From: Microbacterium keratanolyticum
Lineage (GTDB): Bacteria; Actinomycetota; Actinomycetes; Actinomycetales; Microbacteriaceae
Direction: 5' to 3'
Length of the DNA stretch: 64,000 nt
NCBI RefSeq assembly: GCF_016907255.1
Contig: NZ_JAFBBQ010000001.1
Location: forward strand, 1,550,001-1,614,000
Shown here: in pieces, positions 17,287 to 25,671 of the stretch
Layout of the letters: each line of letters starts with the position of its first letter
Numbering within the stretch: the first letter of the stretch is position 1
The notes under the pieces: model-generated
Told to the model about the DNA's origin: nothing
The model's database searches: none
What the model saw: only the letters and a program-made list of their open reading frames with translations
Program-made: the position numbers and the translations under genes

Positions 17287-18111
17287 ATGCACCCGATCGA
17301 TGCTCTCCGTCCCCGCGCCGGCGTCGCGCCGATCGCCGCGCTTCGGCGTGATGGCGTCTCGGAGCATGCCCTGCGCACGGCGCGCGAGCGCGGCCAGATC
17401 TTCTCCGTGCGGCGCGGGTGGGTGGCCCTTGCCGGAGCCGATCCGATGCTTGTGGCCGCCGCGCGGCGGGGCGTCATGCTGACGTGTGTCACACTCGCGG
17501 CGCGCAGGGGCCTCTGGGTGCTTGAGCAGGATGGTCCCCATGTCGCGGCACATCCGAAGTCGGGTCGTGCGCGGGTTGATCGAGGCGTAGTCCATTGGAA
17601 CGTGCCGGTGTTTCCGCGTGACCGGGAGTCCTGCGAGGACTCGCTGGAGAACGCCCTCATCCAGGTGGCACGATGCCAGCCGTATGAGCAGGCTCTGGTG
17701 GTGTGGGAGTCGGCGCTCAAGAAGAAGATGCTCGATCCGCAGGTGCTTGCCCGCGTTCCGCTGCCTCCCGCGGCTCGTAGGATGCTTGCGGATGCACGCC
17801 CGTTCGCGGATGCAGGCACGGAGACGATCTTTCTTACGCGCCTGCGCTGGCTTGACGTCCCGATCGTGCCGCAGGTGTGGGTTCTCGGGCATCGCGTGGA
17901 CTTTCTTCTGGGCGAGCGGCTGGTCGTTTAGATCGACGGCGGACACCACGTCGGGGCGCAGCGCACGAGCGACATTGCGCACGACGCACTGCTGAAGCTG
18001 CACGGCTACCACGTGATCCGCGTCAGCTATGAGCAGCTGATTCATCAGTGGCCGCGCTTGCAGGCGACGATCATGGCGGCCATCGCGCAGAGGCTCCACT
18101 GCGCCGCCTGA
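17287..18111 (+). pseudogene. DUF559 endonuclease-like gene with in-frame amber codon
   Basis: A 274-codon frame with a TAG at codon 215 (17929-17931). Before it: an N-terminal helix-turn-helix-like part (VAPIAALRRDGVSEHALRTARERGQIFSVRRGWVAL) as in AbiEi-type or DUF559 proteins. The DUF559 restriction-like domain is cut at LLGERLVV-stop-IDGGHHVGAQR; the frame then continues perfectly (DALLKLHGYHVIRVSYEQLI) to TGA 18109-18111. Relatives have Gln or Glu at the stop position, so a single C-to-T or G-to-T change explains it. The break lies in the active-site block, so a truncated product should be inactive. Read-through or a sequencing error cannot be excluded. Repeat elements flank it on both sides. 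Confidence 0.82.
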
Positions 18112-18125
18112 CTGCACCCGCGAAG

Positions 18126-18192
18126 GGAGGAGAACTCCCTGATCGGAGGAGGGCTGTCTCTCCTGCATCCGCCGATCAGGGAGAACTCCTCC
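18126..18192. repeat. Dispersed palindromic element, copy B
   Basis: Arms at 18126-18146 and 18172-18192 are complementary at 19 of 21 positions around a 25-base loop. It starts 14 bases after the DUF559 stop and may end its transcript. It shares GATCGG and GGAGGAG core words with copies A and C. Confidence 0.75.
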
Positions 18193-18286
18193 GAAGCCCT
18201 GGGACGTCGCGAAACTCCGGGCTCAGCCCCTCCGCCTGTGACTGGAGTGACGAAAGTAGCGCGACACGCCGACCGAATTCGTCAAA

Positions 18287-18329
18287 TTCCGCGAAATGAC
18301 GCGGAAATTCGGGCAGAGATTGATACATT
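18287..18329 (+). promoter_or_regulatory. Candidate HU promoter with upstream palindrome
   Basis: TACATT (18324-18329) fits a -10 and gives a leader of about 80 bases before the HU start. TTCCGCG-AAATGA-CGCGGAA (18287-18306) lies over the -35 position and could be an operator. The -35 itself is not evident. The 18112-18416 gap otherwise contains only copy B of the palindromic element. Confidence 0.4.
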
Positions 18330-18416
18330 CAAGGCGGTCGTTCCGACCATCGGGGGGCATCCGCTCTTCGACTTTCTGAACACGATGTGACGGAATCTCC
18401 GTCGCTGGAGGATGCA

Positions 18417-18704
18417 ATGGCTGACAAGTCCATCACCAAGACCGAGCTCGTCGCGAGCATCGCAAGCGCCACCGGTCAGAGCCAGGCCGCCGTTTCCGGC
18501 GTTCTCGACGCACTGTTCTCCACGGTCGCCGACGCTGTTGCCAAGGGCAGCAAGGTCTCGATCCCGGGCTGGATCGCGTTCGAGCAGGTCGCAACCGCTG
18601 CTCGCACGGGCCGCAACCCGCAGACCGGTGCCGAGATCAAGATTCCGGCCGGCCACCGCGTGAAGGTGACCGCTGGTTCCAAGCTCAAGGCAGCCGTCAA
18701 GTAA
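18417..18704 (+). CDS. HU-family nucleoid protein
   Basis: A 95-residue HU: MADKSITKTELVASIASATGQSQAAVSGVLDAL forms the dimerisation helices, followed by GWIAFEQV, the DNA-binding arm GRNPQTGAEIKIPAGHRVKV and the closing GSKLKAAVK. The long Lys/Ala-rich tail seen in mycobacterial HupB is missing, so it is the short bacterial form. CTGGAGGA precedes the ATG at 18417; the in-frame ATG at 18387 has no such site. A terminator follows after 15 bases. Confidence 0.94.
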   Translation: MADKSITKTELVASIASATGQSQAAVSGVLDALFSTVADAVAKGSKVSIPGWIAFEQVATAARTGRNPQTGAEIKIPAGHRVKVTAGSKLKAAVK

Positions 18705-18719
18705 GACCGCCTGTCGCAG

Positions 18720-18748
18720 AAGGCCGCTCTCTTCGGAGGGCGGCCTTT
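18720..18748 (+). terminator. Rho-independent terminator after HU
   Basis: A 12-pair stem (18720-18731 with 18736-18747) closed by TTCG and ending CCTTT. Confidence 0.9.
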
Positions 18749-18806
18749 CGCGTTCCCGGTTCTCCACAGTTCTCGAAATCGCGGCAGCGCGACGGATGCT
18801 GACCCC

Positions 18807-18812
18807 TACACT
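18807..18812 (+). promoter_or_regulatory. -10 hexamer TACACT
   Basis: Ends 7 bases before the ATG at 18820 (leaderless arrangement). Confidence 0.55.
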
Positions 18813-18819
18813 GGCGCGC

Positions 18820-19725
18820 ATGACCTCCGCCCCGGGCCCTGTGCCCTCCCTGTCTTCTGGCGCCCTCCGCCGGGAGACGCTGCTGCACGACTCCTCCCGG
18901 TCCCGCTGGGGCGGCACCGGGCCTCGGCCCGTCCGTGCGCACATCCTGCGCCCCGCGGGCGAGGGTCCGCACCCGGTCGTGCTGCTGTCGCACGGCACGG
19001 GTGGGGCGTTCGACGACCTTCAGTGGCTTGCGGATGCGCTCGTGTCGGCGGGCTTCCTCGTTGCAGGCGTCGACCATCACGGCAACTCCACAGCCGATGA
19101 GTACCTTGTCGAGGGGTTCGCCTTCGTCTGGGAGCGCCCTCGTGACCTCGACGTGCTGCTCACGCATCTGCGCGACACCGAGCAGATCGATCCGCGCAGC
19201 ATCGGTGCGGCCGGGTTCTCGCTCGGCGGGTACACGGTGGCGGCAGCCCTGGGGGCCCGTGTGAGCCCGACCACGGCCGCCGGCGTTCTGCTGGGACTCG
19301 TGCCCACCCCGCCGCTGCCCGAGTTCCCCGATCTCATCCCGGAGCTGCGGGCGCGCTATCCGCACGACGAGCTTCTCGCCCAGATCGTGAGCGGCACAGG
19401 CTCACAGCGCATCCCTGAGGTGCGGGCCGGCCTGCTTCTCGCTCCAGCGATCTGCGACCTGCTCGACCCCACAAGCCTCGCCGAGATCGCCGCCCCCGTC
19501 TCGATCCTCTGGGGCGATGCCGACGACAACGCCGTTCCCTCTCGAAACGCGCACGTCTACCGCGACCGGATCCCCGGGGCGACGGGTGAGAGCGTCGGCG
19601 CGGATGTCGGTCACTATGTCTTCACGGCGGATGCCGCCGATCCGACGGACGTCCGGGCGCGCACCGCATCCGCGGCAGTGGCGTTCTTCAGCGCGGCTCT
19701 GAGCCCGGGCGGCGCCGCTCATTAA
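18820..19725 (+). CDS. Alpha/beta hydrolase, dienelactone-hydrolase-like
   Basis: A 301-residue hydrolase. Visible motifs are the oxyanion strand VVLLSHGTGGAFDDLQWLADAL, the nucleophile elbow GFSLGGY (Ser), an Asp in LWGDADDNAVP and the catalytic His in DVGHYVF. This fits the platelet-activating-factor acetylhydrolase/dienelactone hydrolase side of the superfamily; no signal peptide is visible. ATG 18820 is preferred to the ATG at 18796 because of the -10 hexamer between them. Substrate is unknown. Confidence 0.85.
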   Translation: MTSAPGPVPSLSSGALRRETLLHDSSRSRWGGTGPRPVRAHILRPAGEGPHPVVLLSHGTGGAFDDLQWLADALVSAGFLVAGVDHHGNSTADEYLVEGFAFVWERPRDLDVLLTHLRDTEQIDPRSIGAAGFSLGGYTVAAALGARVSPTTAAGVLLGLVPTPPLPEFPDLIPELRARYPHDELLAQIVSGTGSQRIPEVRAGLLLAPAICDLLDPTSLAEIAAPVSILWGDADDNAVPSRNAHVYRDRIPGATGESVGADVGHYVFTADAADPTDVRARTASAAVAFFSAALSPGGAAH

Positions 19726-19731
19726 CGCGCC

Positions 19732-19737
19732 TAGGCT
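19732..19737 (+). promoter_or_regulatory. -10 hexamer TAGGCT
   Basis: Ends 6 bases before the GTG at 19744 (leaderless arrangement). Confidence 0.58.
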
Positions 19738-19743
19738 GGAAGG

Positions 19744-21798
19744 GTGAATACGCGCGTGCCCTCCGCCTCCCCGCTCTATCGAGTCGCGGGTCTCACGATC
19801 CTGGTGGTGGCCTCGCTGGTCGGGCTCGTGATCGCCCTGATCGCCGGTGGCGGTGCCGCTCCGCTGCTGCTCGGAGACGCGGGTCCTGTCGTGCGCTGGG
19901 GGCTTCCGCTCGCGAAACTGCTGAGCAACCTGTCGGCCGCGGTCATGATCGGCTCGCTCGTCCTGGCTCTGTTCGCGTTGCGCAGCGATGAGCGCAGCTT
20001 CGCGATCGCGTTCGACACGGCCTCGATCGGCGCGGCCCTGTTCACGGTGACGTCCGCAGTGGCGGCCTTCTTCACCTTCCTCATCTCGTTCAATCCGCAG
20101 CTGAGCCTGTCGACGGAGTTCGGTGCGCAGCTGGGGCGCTTCCTCTTCGAGCTGCCGCTGGGTCAGTCGTGGATCATCACCGTCCTCGTCGGCGCGGTCG
20201 TCACGATCATGGCCTTCGCCTCGCGCTCGTGGACGGCAGGACTGTTCACCGCCGTCATCGCCGTCGCGTCTCTGCTTCCCATGGCTCTTCAGGGGCACTC
20301 GGGTGATCTCGAGGGCCACACGACGGCGGTCAACTCGATCCTGCTGCACACGGTCGGAGCCGCGGTCTGGGTGGGCGGTCTGGCCCTGCTGATCGTTCTG
20401 CGCAGTGCGCGCCGCAGTGACGCGAAGGCGAAGGAAGCTCCGGCCACGCCCCTCAACAGCGTCCTGCGCCGCTACTCGTCGCTGGCGCTCGCCGCCTTCA
20501 TCGTCGTGGGCGTCTCCGGCATCGTGCGCTCGCTCGTCGCGATCGGCACCTGGGAAGGCCTGTTCACGCCCTACGGGGCGATCCTCCTGGCGAAGACCGT
20601 GCTCCTCGGCCTCCTCGGTGCCTTCGGCGTCTGGTACCGCGCGCGGCTGATCCCGCGGATCGACGACGCCAAGAGCGGCGCGAGCCGGTGGTTCTGGATG
20701 CTGGTGCTGGGCGAGCTCGCCCTCATGGGCCTCGCCTCGGGAGCCGCTGCGGCTCTGGCGCGCACGCCCCCGCCGATCGGCGAGGAGCCCCCGGCCGTGC
20801 GCACGCCGGCCGAGATCCTGACGCGTTCGCCGCTGCCGCCCGAGTTCACGATCGACCGCTGGTTCACCCAGTGGGACGTCGACATCCTGTGGGTCGTCGC
20901 GGCCGGCTTCGGCGCAGTCCTGTACATCGCCGGTGCGCTGCGTCTGCGCCGTCGCGGCGACACCTGGCCGGTGCATCGCACGATCTTCTGGATTCTCGGA
21001 CTCCTGCTGCTCGTCTGGGTCACCGGTGGGCCCATCAATGCATATCAGGAGTACCTGTTCAGCGTGCACATGCTCGGGCACATGATGCTGTCGATGGCGA
21101 TCCCTCTGCTGCTCGTGATGGGCGCCCCGGTCACCCTTGCGCTACGAGCCATCGAGAAGCGCGACGACGGCACCCGCGGTGGCCGTGAGTGGATCATGTG
21201 GGCGGTGCACTCGCCGTACTCGCGCATCATCACGAACCCCTTCGTCGCAGCCGCGATCTTCGTGCTGTCGCTGTGGGCGTTCTACTTCACCGACATCGTG
21301 CGGTGGACGATGAAGGAGCACCTCGGGCACGAGTGGATGATCATCCACTTCCTGATCTCGGGCTACCTGTTCGTGCTGTCGCTCATCGGCACGGACCCGG
21401 TTCCGAAGCGTCTGCCGTACCCGGGTCGGCTCATCACCCTCATCGCGGTCATGGCCATGCATGCCTTCTTCGGGATGGCGATCATGATGCAGGAGGGCCT
21501 GATCGTCGCGGAGTGGTTCGGCTCGATGGGGCGCACCTGGGGTCCGACACCGATGGAGGACCAGTACATCGGCGGCGGCATCGCCTGGTCGATCGGTGAG
21601 ATCCCGACGCTGATCGTCGCGGTGACCGTGGCCGTGCAGTGGAGCCGCAGCGACACGCGTGAGGGGCGCCGTTCCGACCGGCATGCCGACCGCACCGGCG
21701 ACGCGGAACTCAACGAGTACAACGAGCAGCTTGCGGCTCTCGCTGAGCGTGACCGGCGACGCGCGGAGCGGGAGCAGGCTGCACGCGGCAACCGCTGA
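19744..21798 (+). CDS. CopD-CtaG fusion membrane protein
   Basis: A 684-residue polytopic protein joining two families. Residues about 1-340 are CopD-like (LPLALQGHSGD-type block as PMALQGHSGDLEGHTTAVNSILLHTVGAAVWVGG, with His residues in helices). Residues about 385-650 are CtaG_Caa3-like (QEYLFSVHMLGHMMLSMAIPLLLVMGAP and HAFFGMAIMM). CtaG helps insert copper into cytochrome c oxidase and CopD imports copper, so the fusion likely moves copper to the oxidase assembly line in the membrane. The cytosolic C-terminus is charged. GTG 19744 has a -10 hexamer at 6 bases. Confidence 0.9.
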   Translation: MNTRVPSASPLYRVAGLTILVVASLVGLVIALIAGGGAAPLLLGDAGPVVRWGLPLAKLLSNLSAAVMIGSLVLALFALRSDERSFAIAFDTASIGAALFTVTSAVAAFFTFLISFNPQLSLSTEFGAQLGRFLFELPLGQSWIITVLVGAVVTIMAFASRSWTAGLFTAVIAVASLLPMALQGHSGDLEGHTTAVNSILLHTVGAAVWVGGLALLIVLRSARRSDAKAKEAPATPLNSVLRRYSSLALAAFIVVGVSGIVRSLVAIGTWEGLFTPYGAILLAKTVLLGLLGAFGVWYRARLIPRIDDAKSGASRWFWMLVLGELALMGLASGAAAALARTPPPIGEEPPAVRTPAEILTRSPLPPEFTIDRWFTQWDVDILWVVAAGFGAVLYIAGALRLRRRGDTWPVHRTIFWILGLLLLVWVTGGPINAYQEYLFSVHMLGHMMLSMAIPLLLVMGAPVTLALRAIEKRDDGTRGGREWIMWAVHSPYSRIITNPFVAAAIFVLSLWAFYFTDIVRWTMKEHLGHEWMIIHFLISGYLFVLSLIGTDPVPKRLPYPGRLITLIAVMAMHAFFGMAIMMQEGLIVAEWFGSMGRTWGPTPMEDQYIGGGIAWSIGEIPTLIVAVTVAVQWSRSDTREGRRSDRHADRTGDAELNEYNEQLAALAERDRRRAEREQAARGNR

Positions 21799-21833
21799 GC
21801 GCTGGCGGCGGAGAGGCTCTGCGGACCTGCGGA

Positions 21834-22949
21834 CTACTCCGCGGGCGCGCCGATCCGGATCGAGGCGGAGCCGTCGGGCAGGATCGTGATCGTGCCGTCG
21901 ACCCGGAACGGCACGTCCTCGGAGAGTTCGGTGACCTCGCCGTCGAAGAGGGACTTCACCTCGACGTCGATGTGGGCGACGGCCGATGCCGGCAGGATCT
22001 TCCAGTTCGCGCCATCGGGCACGACGCTGATGACGGGCATCTCGATGATCGACCAAGCGGGCGCGCTCGTGACGCGATTCTGCACCTGCAGGCCGAACGG
22101 GCAGGCCGTGGGCTGCAGCACTTCCTGCTGCGCACACGCCGTCAAGAACTCGCTGACGCGGGTGGTCACGGTCTCGGTGAATGCCTCGGTGGGTTCGGTC
22201 TGCACGTTCAGCGGAACGGTCACGAGCGGAGCATCCGCCAGCACTCCCACCGGATCGGCGGTCGAGATCATCGTGTCGACCGCCACGGTGTACAGGCCCG
22301 GTGAGAAGACGAGCAGGGGCAGCGGTTCGAGCGGGGGCGCCTCGATGCCCCCTGCGGCGACCTGGCGGCGATCGAGCGTGAAGCCGTTGACGCTGAACTC
22401 CTCGGCGCCCCGGAGCGTCAGTTCGATCACCGACAGGGGACTCTGCGCGAAAGCCCACGACGGGGCGACGCCGATCCAGCCCAGCTGGTGCACGCGGAAG
22501 GTCGTGGTTCCTGCGTGGGAGCCGGCGTTGTACGTGGCGGTGACGAGGAACTCGTCGCCCTCCCTGCGCTGGTCGACGATCTCGACGTCGCTCAGCGTGT
22601 TCAGCGCGGCGCGGCGCAGCAGCACGTCTGAGGCGGTGCCGAGGATGTCGGTCGTGGCGAGGTCGGTGTGACTGATCGCGACGCCCGGCAGCTGCAGTGC
22701 GTCGGCGGCGCGGCCCTCTTCCAGGAGGGAGAGGTAGCGCTGGACGAACGCAGCCGGGCTGTAGAACTCGCGGTACAGCGCGGCACCTCCGGCACCGATC
22801 GCGGCGACGAGCAGCAGGCCGACCACCAACAGGAGGGTCAGATCGTTGGTCAGGTTCGCAGGACGACGGGCGGATGCGGCGCGGCGCGCTCTGCCGGATC
22901 GGGTCGGCGGGCTCGCCGATGAATCCGCCACCCCCTGCCTCTGCGCCAT
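21834..22949 (-). CDS. Single-pass membrane protein of unknown function
   Basis: A 371-residue protein I do not recognise. After a Ser/Arg/Ala-rich cytoplasmic stretch, one helix spans about residues 36-58 (LTLLLVVGLLLVAAIGAGGAAL); the exterior part is beta-rich with two Cys residues (LTACAQQEVLQPTACPFG) that could form a disulphide. The order of beta strands suggests two repeated NTF2- or Ig-like domains, but this is weak. A TAGACT hexamer (22957-22962 on this strand) ends 7 bases before the ATG. It is convergent with the CopD-CtaG gene and divergent from the helicase gene. Confidence 0.75.
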   Translation of the reverse strand: MAQRQGVADSSASPPTRSGRARRAASARRPANLTNDLTLLLVVGLLLVAAIGAGGAALYREFYSPAAFVQRYLSLLEEGRAADALQLPGVAISHTDLATTDILGTASDVLLRRAALNTLSDVEIVDQRREGDEFLVTATYNAGSHAGTTTFRVHQLGWIGVAPSWAFAQSPLSVIELTLRGAEEFSVNGFTLDRRQVAAGGIEAPPLEPLPLLVFSPGLYTVAVDTMISTADPVGVLADAPLVTVPLNVQTEPTEAFTETVTTRVSEFLTACAQQEVLQPTACPFGLQVQNRVTSAPAWSIIEMPVISVVPDGANWKILPASAVAHIDVEVKSLFDGEVTELSEDVPFRVDGTITILPDGSASIRIGAPAE

Positions 22950-23069
22950 GCGCTCAAGTCTAGGCAGAGCGTGCTGGGTCTCTCCCGAGTGCCTCCCGGG
23001 AAGGCTGCGGGGCCGGTCTCGACCGTGCTGTCCGCCGTACCATGGAGGGGCGCTTCGCACCCGAAGCGC

Positions 23070-24497
23070 ATGCAGAGCCGAGAGTTCGAGAGCGCGTTGA
23101 GCATCCCCACCCTGTCCGAGGAGCAGCAGGAGCTGTTCCGTCTCATTGAGGACACCAGGGAGCACGTCTTCGTGACGGGACGCGCCGGCACCGGGAAGTC
23201 GACGCTTCTGCAGCACTTCGCGTGGAACACGAGCAAGCAGATCGCCGTGTGCGCGCCGACGGGCGTCGCCGCGCTGAATGTCGAGGGGCAGACGATCCAC
23301 TCGCTCTTCAAGCTTCCGATCGGACTGATCGCCGATACGCAGATCGATCAGTCGGATGCGACCCGTCGCATCTTGAACGCGATCGACACGCTGGTGATCG
23401 ACGAGGTCTCGATGGTGAACGCCGACCTCATGGACGGCATGGACCGGGCACTGCGCCAGGCTCGCGGGCGGCGGTCCGAGCCCTTCGGCGGGGTGCAGGT
23501 CGTGATGTTCGGCGACCCGTATCAGCTGGCTCCGGTTCCCCCGCGTGGCGACGAGGCCCGCTACATCGAAGATCACTACCGCTCCTTCTGGTTCTTCGAC
23601 GCGAAGGTGTGGGCGGGGTCGGTCGAGAATGCCGAATCCGGTCTGCTCGACCTCGGGCGACACGGGGCGCACCTGCATGTGCGGGAGCTCGTCCAGATCC
23701 ACCGCCAGTCGGATGACGGCTTCAAGGCCATGCTGAACGCGGTGCGCTACGGCAGGGTGACCGCCGACATCGCGGAGAAGCTCAACACGGCCGGCGCCCG
23801 TCCCGCGCCTGAGCCCGCGCCCGGTGAGACGCCCGTGATCACCCTCGCGACGCGCAATGACATCGTCAACAGCATCAATCGCCGTCATCTCGCCGCCCTT
23901 CCCGGCCGCGAGCAGACGGCGAAGGCGGAGGTGAACGGTGACTTCGGGCGCGGCGAGTCCGCGTTTCCCGCGGATTCCGAACTCAAGCTCAAGGTCGGTG
24001 CGCAGGTCATGTTCCTGCGCAATGACGTCTCTCAGCAGGGGGATCCGCCGCGGTGGGTGAACGGGACGATCGGCACCGTGCAGCGCATCCTCGGTGACAG
24101 CGTGCGCGTCGAGATCGACGGCGAGAGCGTCGACGTCGAGCCCGCCGTCTGGGAACGCTTCCGCTACGCCTACAATCCCGGCACCAAGACGCTCACCCGC
24201 GATGTGGTCGCGGAGTTCACCCAGTTCCCGCTGCGCCTGGCGTGGGCCGTCACGATCCACAAATCGCAGGGCAAGACCTACGACCGGGCGGTGATCGATC
24301 TCGGCTCGGGCGCCTTCGCACCCGGCCAGACGTACGTCGCCCTGAGCCGACTCACTTCACTCGATGGGCTGCACCTGTCGCGGCCGCTGCGGCCCAGCGA
24401 CATCCGTGTGGACCCGGACGTGACGCGCTTCATGAAGGCCGCATGGGAGGCGCGCAACGCTGCGGCCGGCGCGGAGATCCCGGCGAAACAGGGCTGA
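23070..24497 (+). CDS. PIF1-like / AAA DNA helicase
   Basis: A 475-residue superfamily 1 helicase. Walker A is VTGRAGTGKSTLL, motif Ia is CAPTGVAALNVEGQTIHS, Walker B is LVIDEVSMVNADLMD, motif III is FGDPYQLAPVPP, and the C-terminal motifs are VNGTIGTV, LAWAVTIHKSQGKTYDRAVIDLG and TYVALSRLTSLDGL. It resembles bacterial PIF1/RecD2-type enzymes that unwind 5'-tailed DNA or RNA-DNA structures. ATG 23070 is chosen; further upstream the frame is poor, and a TTG at 23097 is also possible. Confidence 0.9.
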   Translation: MQSREFESALSIPTLSEEQQELFRLIEDTREHVFVTGRAGTGKSTLLQHFAWNTSKQIAVCAPTGVAALNVEGQTIHSLFKLPIGLIADTQIDQSDATRRILNAIDTLVIDEVSMVNADLMDGMDRALRQARGRRSEPFGGVQVVMFGDPYQLAPVPPRGDEARYIEDHYRSFWFFDAKVWAGSVENAESGLLDLGRHGAHLHVRELVQIHRQSDDGFKAMLNAVRYGRVTADIAEKLNTAGARPAPEPAPGETPVITLATRNDIVNSINRRHLAALPGREQTAKAEVNGDFGRGESAFPADSELKLKVGAQVMFLRNDVSQQGDPPRWVNGTIGTVQRILGDSVRVEIDGESVDVEPAVWERFRYAYNPGTKTLTRDVVAEFTQFPLRLAWAVTIHKSQGKTYDRAVIDLGSGAFAPGQTYVALSRLTSLDGLHLSRPLRPSDIRVDPDVTRFMKAAWEARNAAAGAEIPAKQG

Positions 24498-24515
24498 CCT
24501 GCGGCATCCGGAAAA

Positions 24516-24550
24516 CAGCGAAGCCTCCGTGCAGGACGGAGGCTTCGTGC
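24516..24550. terminator. Bidirectional terminator between helicase and heme oxygenase genes
   Basis: A perfect 12-bp stem (24519-24530 with 24536-24547, CGAAGCCTCCGT) and 5-base loop lie between two converging genes. No U run follows on either strand. Confidence 0.72.
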
Positions 24551-24562
24551 GGATGCTTCGGC

Positions 24563-25210
24563 TCAGGCGGCCCGGCGTTCGCGGTCGAGCTCTTCGAAGA
24601 GCTCCGTGTTGAACCGGTACGCGAGGATGACCTCCTCGATGACGCGCTCGCGCTCCGTGTCGTCCCAGGGGGCGGCATCGAGCTGTTCGCGGTAGACGTT
24701 CTTGAACTCGTTCGGGTCGGCGATCGCGTCGAACAGGTAGAAGCCGATGCCGTTCGTCTCGAAGCCGAAGCGACGTGCCATGACGCGGCCGATGAAGATG
24801 CCGCCGGAGAGGTCGCCGAGGTAGCGCGTGTAGTGGTGTGCCACGAAACCACCCGCCCACGTCGCGCCGACCTTGCGAATGCGGTCGACGTAGCGCTGCG
24901 TGGTCGACAGCGGAGAGATCTTCTCGCGCCAGTCGGCACCGATCAGGAACTCGAGGTCGGCTTCGAGCGCGGGAAGGCGCGTCAGCTTGTCGGAGAGGAA
25001 GGTGGATGCCACGGCATCGTTGCGCATCAGCTCACCGGCGGCCTCAAGGGCCTCGTAGATGAAATAGTGCTGCGCGACGAGGTTGACGTAGTCTTCGCGC
25101 GACCCCTCGCCCTTGAGGAGGTCGGCCATGAAGCCGGCGTGCTCGCTTCGGGAGTGCGAGCCGGACGAACGCTCACGGAGCGCCGTCGAGAAGGAGATGA
25201 TCTCGGTCAT
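24563..25210 (-). CDS. hmuO: Heme oxygenase (biliverdin-producing)
   Basis: A 215-residue heme oxygenase. The proximal iron ligand is His19 in LRERSSGSHSRSEHAGFM and the distal helix shows the glycine-rich YLGDLSGGIFIGR; YFIYEALE is also conserved. It opens heme to biliverdin, carbon monoxide and iron using reduced electron donors, and here probably serves iron acquisition. A DtxR/IdeR-like box overlaps its promoter, and a TACACT hexamer ends 6 bases before the ATG. The DUF2470 gene lies just upstream on the same strand. Confidence 0.94.
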   Translation of the reverse strand: MTEIISFSTALRERSSGSHSRSEHAGFMADLLKGEGSREDYVNLVAQHYFIYEALEAAGELMRNDAVASTFLSDKLTRLPALEADLEFLIGADWREKISPLSTTQRYVDRIRKVGATWAGGFVAHHYTRYLGDLSGGIFIGRVMARRFGFETNGIGFYLFDAIADPNEFKNVYREQLDAAPWDDTERERVIEEVILAYRFNTELFEELDRERRAA

Positions 25211-25216
25211 GCTCCT

Positions 25217-25239
25217 AGTGTAAGGGTGACCTTACCTTC
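25217..25239 (-). promoter_or_regulatory. Iron-regulator box and -10 of hmuO
   Basis: On the minus strand GAAGGTAAGGTCACCCTTA (25221-25239) matches the 19-base DtxR/IdeR consensus at about 14 positions and contains the dyad GTAAGG/CCTTAC. The -10 TACACT (25217-25222) abuts it. Iron-loaded repressor would therefore cover the promoter. Confidence 0.72.
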
Positions 25240-25265
25240 GGCGAAGACGAAGATTTCGTGACGTG

Positions 25266-25577
25266 TCAGTGCGGGCGCGGTGTGATGCCCAAGACCGCGC
25301 AGGCGGCGTCGTACAGGGCCACGATCTCGCGGCGCACCTCCGGGCGCTCGGTGATGGCCCCACCCGGCCACGGCACGCGCAGTTCCTCGGGCGCAGCATC
25401 CGCATCGGCCCTGCGAATCTCCCACACGCCGGCATCCCCATCGAAGGTGACCATCGTCGCGGCCGTCACATCGGATCCGCCGAAGGCGCGGCCGATGAGC
25501 AGATTGTCGTCGCGGTGATCGTCGTTCATGTGATGCAGGACGGCGGCGATGACCTCAGGAGAGAAAGGGGAGGACAC
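25266..25577 (-). CDS. DUF2470 protein (heme-utilisation-associated)
   Basis: A 103-residue protein with the DUF2470 features AVLHHMNDDHRDDNLLIGRAFGG and PEVRREIVALYDAA. DUF2470 often forms the C-terminal part of HugZ/HutZ-like heme proteins or stands next to heme oxygenase, as it does here (55 bases upstream of hmuO). It may bind heme or assist its breakdown; this is inference from context. GTG 25577 follows a TAGAGT hexamer (25584-25589, minus strand) by 6 bases, so the message appears leaderless. The iron box lies downstream, so this gene may not share that control. Confidence 0.86.
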   Translation of the reverse strand: MSSPFSPEVIAAVLHHMNDDHRDDNLLIGRAFGGSDVTAATMVTFDGDAGVWEIRRADADAAPEELRVPWPGGAITERPEVRREIVALYDAACAVLGITPRPH

Positions 25578-25583
25578 CCGGCC

Positions 25584-25589
25584 ACTCTA
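25584..25589 (-). promoter_or_regulatory. -10 hexamer TAGAGT for the DUF2470 gene
   Basis: Ends 6 bases before the GTG at 25577 (leaderless arrangement). Confidence 0.55.
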
Positions 25590-25671
25590 CGCCCGATCCA
25601 GGATCATCCTCGAGGTGGATAGGATCGCGCGCGCAGGCAACCTAGACTCGAAGGGGAGCTCAGGGGGTTTG

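Noticed and set aside
22971..23069. N-terminal extension of the PIF1-like helicase
   Set aside because: The extension is low-complexity and family members begin near the first helicase helix; the ATG at 23070 fits better.
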